Below, piece by piece: positions 40,935 through 41,516 of a stretch of DNA of 41,516 bases. The position numbers were made by a program, and so were the translations under genes. How positions within the stretch are numbered: the stretch's first letter is position 1; the number at the start of each line of letters is the position of its first letter. The notes under the pieces are model-generated. The model did no database searches and was not told the origin of the DNA. It worked only from the letters and a program-made list of their open reading frames with translations. The stretch is from Candidatus Gastranaerophilales bacterium (GTDB lineage Bacteria; Cyanobacteriota; Vampirovibrionia; Gastranaerophilales; Gastranaerophilaceae), in the NCBI GenBank assembly GCA_944326675.1, contig CALVET010000051.1:1-41516 (forward strand), written 5' to 3'.

Positions 40935-41516
40935 TTATAGTTTAATTGTTTCTCCGTCTTCAGGAATTAATAAATTTTGAACATTATTTTCTTTTTTGAA
41001 TTTTTTTAAGTCCCCTCTTGTAATTGTTAGGTGGCTTACTGTATCCATGTGGCTTGCGATTAAGGTTGAATTTGGTGCATTTTTTATAACTTCTTTTATG
41101 TCTTCAATATTCATAATTAAGCGTTCGCCGTTTAAAACTGTAGCTGCACAAGCATTTAAAACAATAATATCGGGATTGTATTTATCAAGCGTCGTTTTTA
41201 CTTCTTCACACCAGATTGTATCTCCTGCGACATATAATGTTTTTTCGTTATCTGATTGAAAAATAACACCCATAGCGTCATACGGCATATTAATAGAATC
41301 GCATAAAGGCTTCATTATTTCTCTTTTGCCGTGTTGTGTCGGGGTTTTATATAAGGTTATGTTGTTAAATTTTGTTCCTTTGAAAGATAAAATCTCTACA
41401 TTTAAAAAGCCTCTAGATTTAATATATTGCTCATCAATTTCTGATTGAACAAAAACTTTCATATTTTTATCAATTGCATTTTGAGCATATTCATCCCAGT
41501 GGTCAGGATGAATGTG
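40935..41516 (-). CDS. MBL-fold metallo-hydrolase (5' end beyond the window)
   Basis: The frame is open to the right edge; 193 residues are visible. The first visible residues are HIHPDHWDEYA, the HxHxDH metal motif of metallo-beta-lactamase-fold hydrolases. An internal ATG (41462) would remove this motif, so it is not the start. The VAGDTIW segment holds the bridging Asp and IASHMDTVSH a further His. The style is that of UlaG-like/zinc-dependent hydrolases. The substrate is unknown. It is convergent with the candidate immunity gene, 4 bases apart. Confidence 0.85.
   Translation of the reverse strand, partial: HIHPDHWDEYAQNAIDKNMKVFVQSEIDEQYIKSRGFLNVEILSFKGTKFNNITLYKTPTQHGKREIMKPLCDSINMPYDAMGVIFQSDNEKTLYVAGDTIWCEEVKTTLDKYNPDIIVLNACAATVLNGERLIMNIEDIKEVIKNAPNSTLIASHMDTVSHLTITRGDLKKFKKENNVQNLLIPEDGETIKL

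Noticed and set aside
41460-41462. ATG 41462 as the start of the MBL-fold gene
   Set aside because: The upstream in-frame codons encode the essential HxHxDH motif, so the gene continues beyond the window.

Overview
The window is AT-rich DNA (roughly 30% G+C by eye, with one clearly richer island near 36.77-37.03 kb). It is densely coded, with many overlapping genes and very short gaps. Several traits fit an anaerobic, gut-type, non-photosynthetic relative of cyanobacteria (Candidatus Gastranaerophilales, Melainabacteria/Vampirovibrionia). These are the prepilin start of the form GFSLVELL...ITKKFS, tetrapyrrole synthesis from glutamyl-tRNA, superoxide-reductase-type and 2-hydroxyacyl-CoA-dehydratase-activase-type proteins, ferredoxin-type siroheme reductase, split transketolase and FtsEX. 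This assignment is inference from protein style (about 60% sure); no rRNA is present to settle it.

Layout. 0-1.2 kb: the end of an unknown gene and a Gfo/Idh/MocA oxidoreductase. 1.3-6.2 kb: a tight six-gene run (WecG/TagA glycosyltransferase, two transketolase halves, ftsE, ftsX, HDOD protein). 6.2-8.65 kb: phosphohexomutase and a stand-alone HgdC-type activase. 8.65-16.65 kb: a seven-gene minus-strand operon that should take glutamyl-tRNA all the way to siroheme, headed by the siroheme enzyme that uses it. 16.7-19.6 kb: a small secreted protein, a large Cys-rich prepilin-like surface protein with two similar modules, and an XRE regulator. 19.6-26.6 kb: housekeeping genes (purA, cysS, rsmI, a Cys-rich redox protein, dgkA, ybeY, a 7TM-HD c-di-AMP phosphodiesterase). 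26.7-31.1 kb: secreted GH13 protein, ribbon-helix-helix regulator, a superoxide-reductase-like and a ferritin-like protein whose metal sites are both altered, nth, trxA, glutaredoxin and a TPR protein. 31.2-36.4 kb: YebC, a PiT-like membrane protein, a GlcF-like Fe-S protein, two tandem zinc dehydrogenases and a small unknown protein. 36.5-37.03 kb: tRNA-Phe(GAA) surrounded by partial direct and inverted copies of itself and by a G+C-rich, hairpin-rich stretch. 37.1-41.5 kb: membrane acyltransferase, a 728-residue protein with a RelA/SpoT-like synthetase domain behind a glycine-rich hydrophobic module, a small partner gene 9 bases downstream, and an MBL-fold hydrolase cut by the window edge.

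The most novel-looking item is the pair at 38303-40930. It has the organisation of a toxin/immunity pair whose effector domain is an alarmone-synthetase fold enlarged by a long insertion. Next are the tRNA-Phe locus with self-derived fragments on both sides, and the adjacent superoxide-reductase-like and ferritin-like genes that have each lost key metal ligands.
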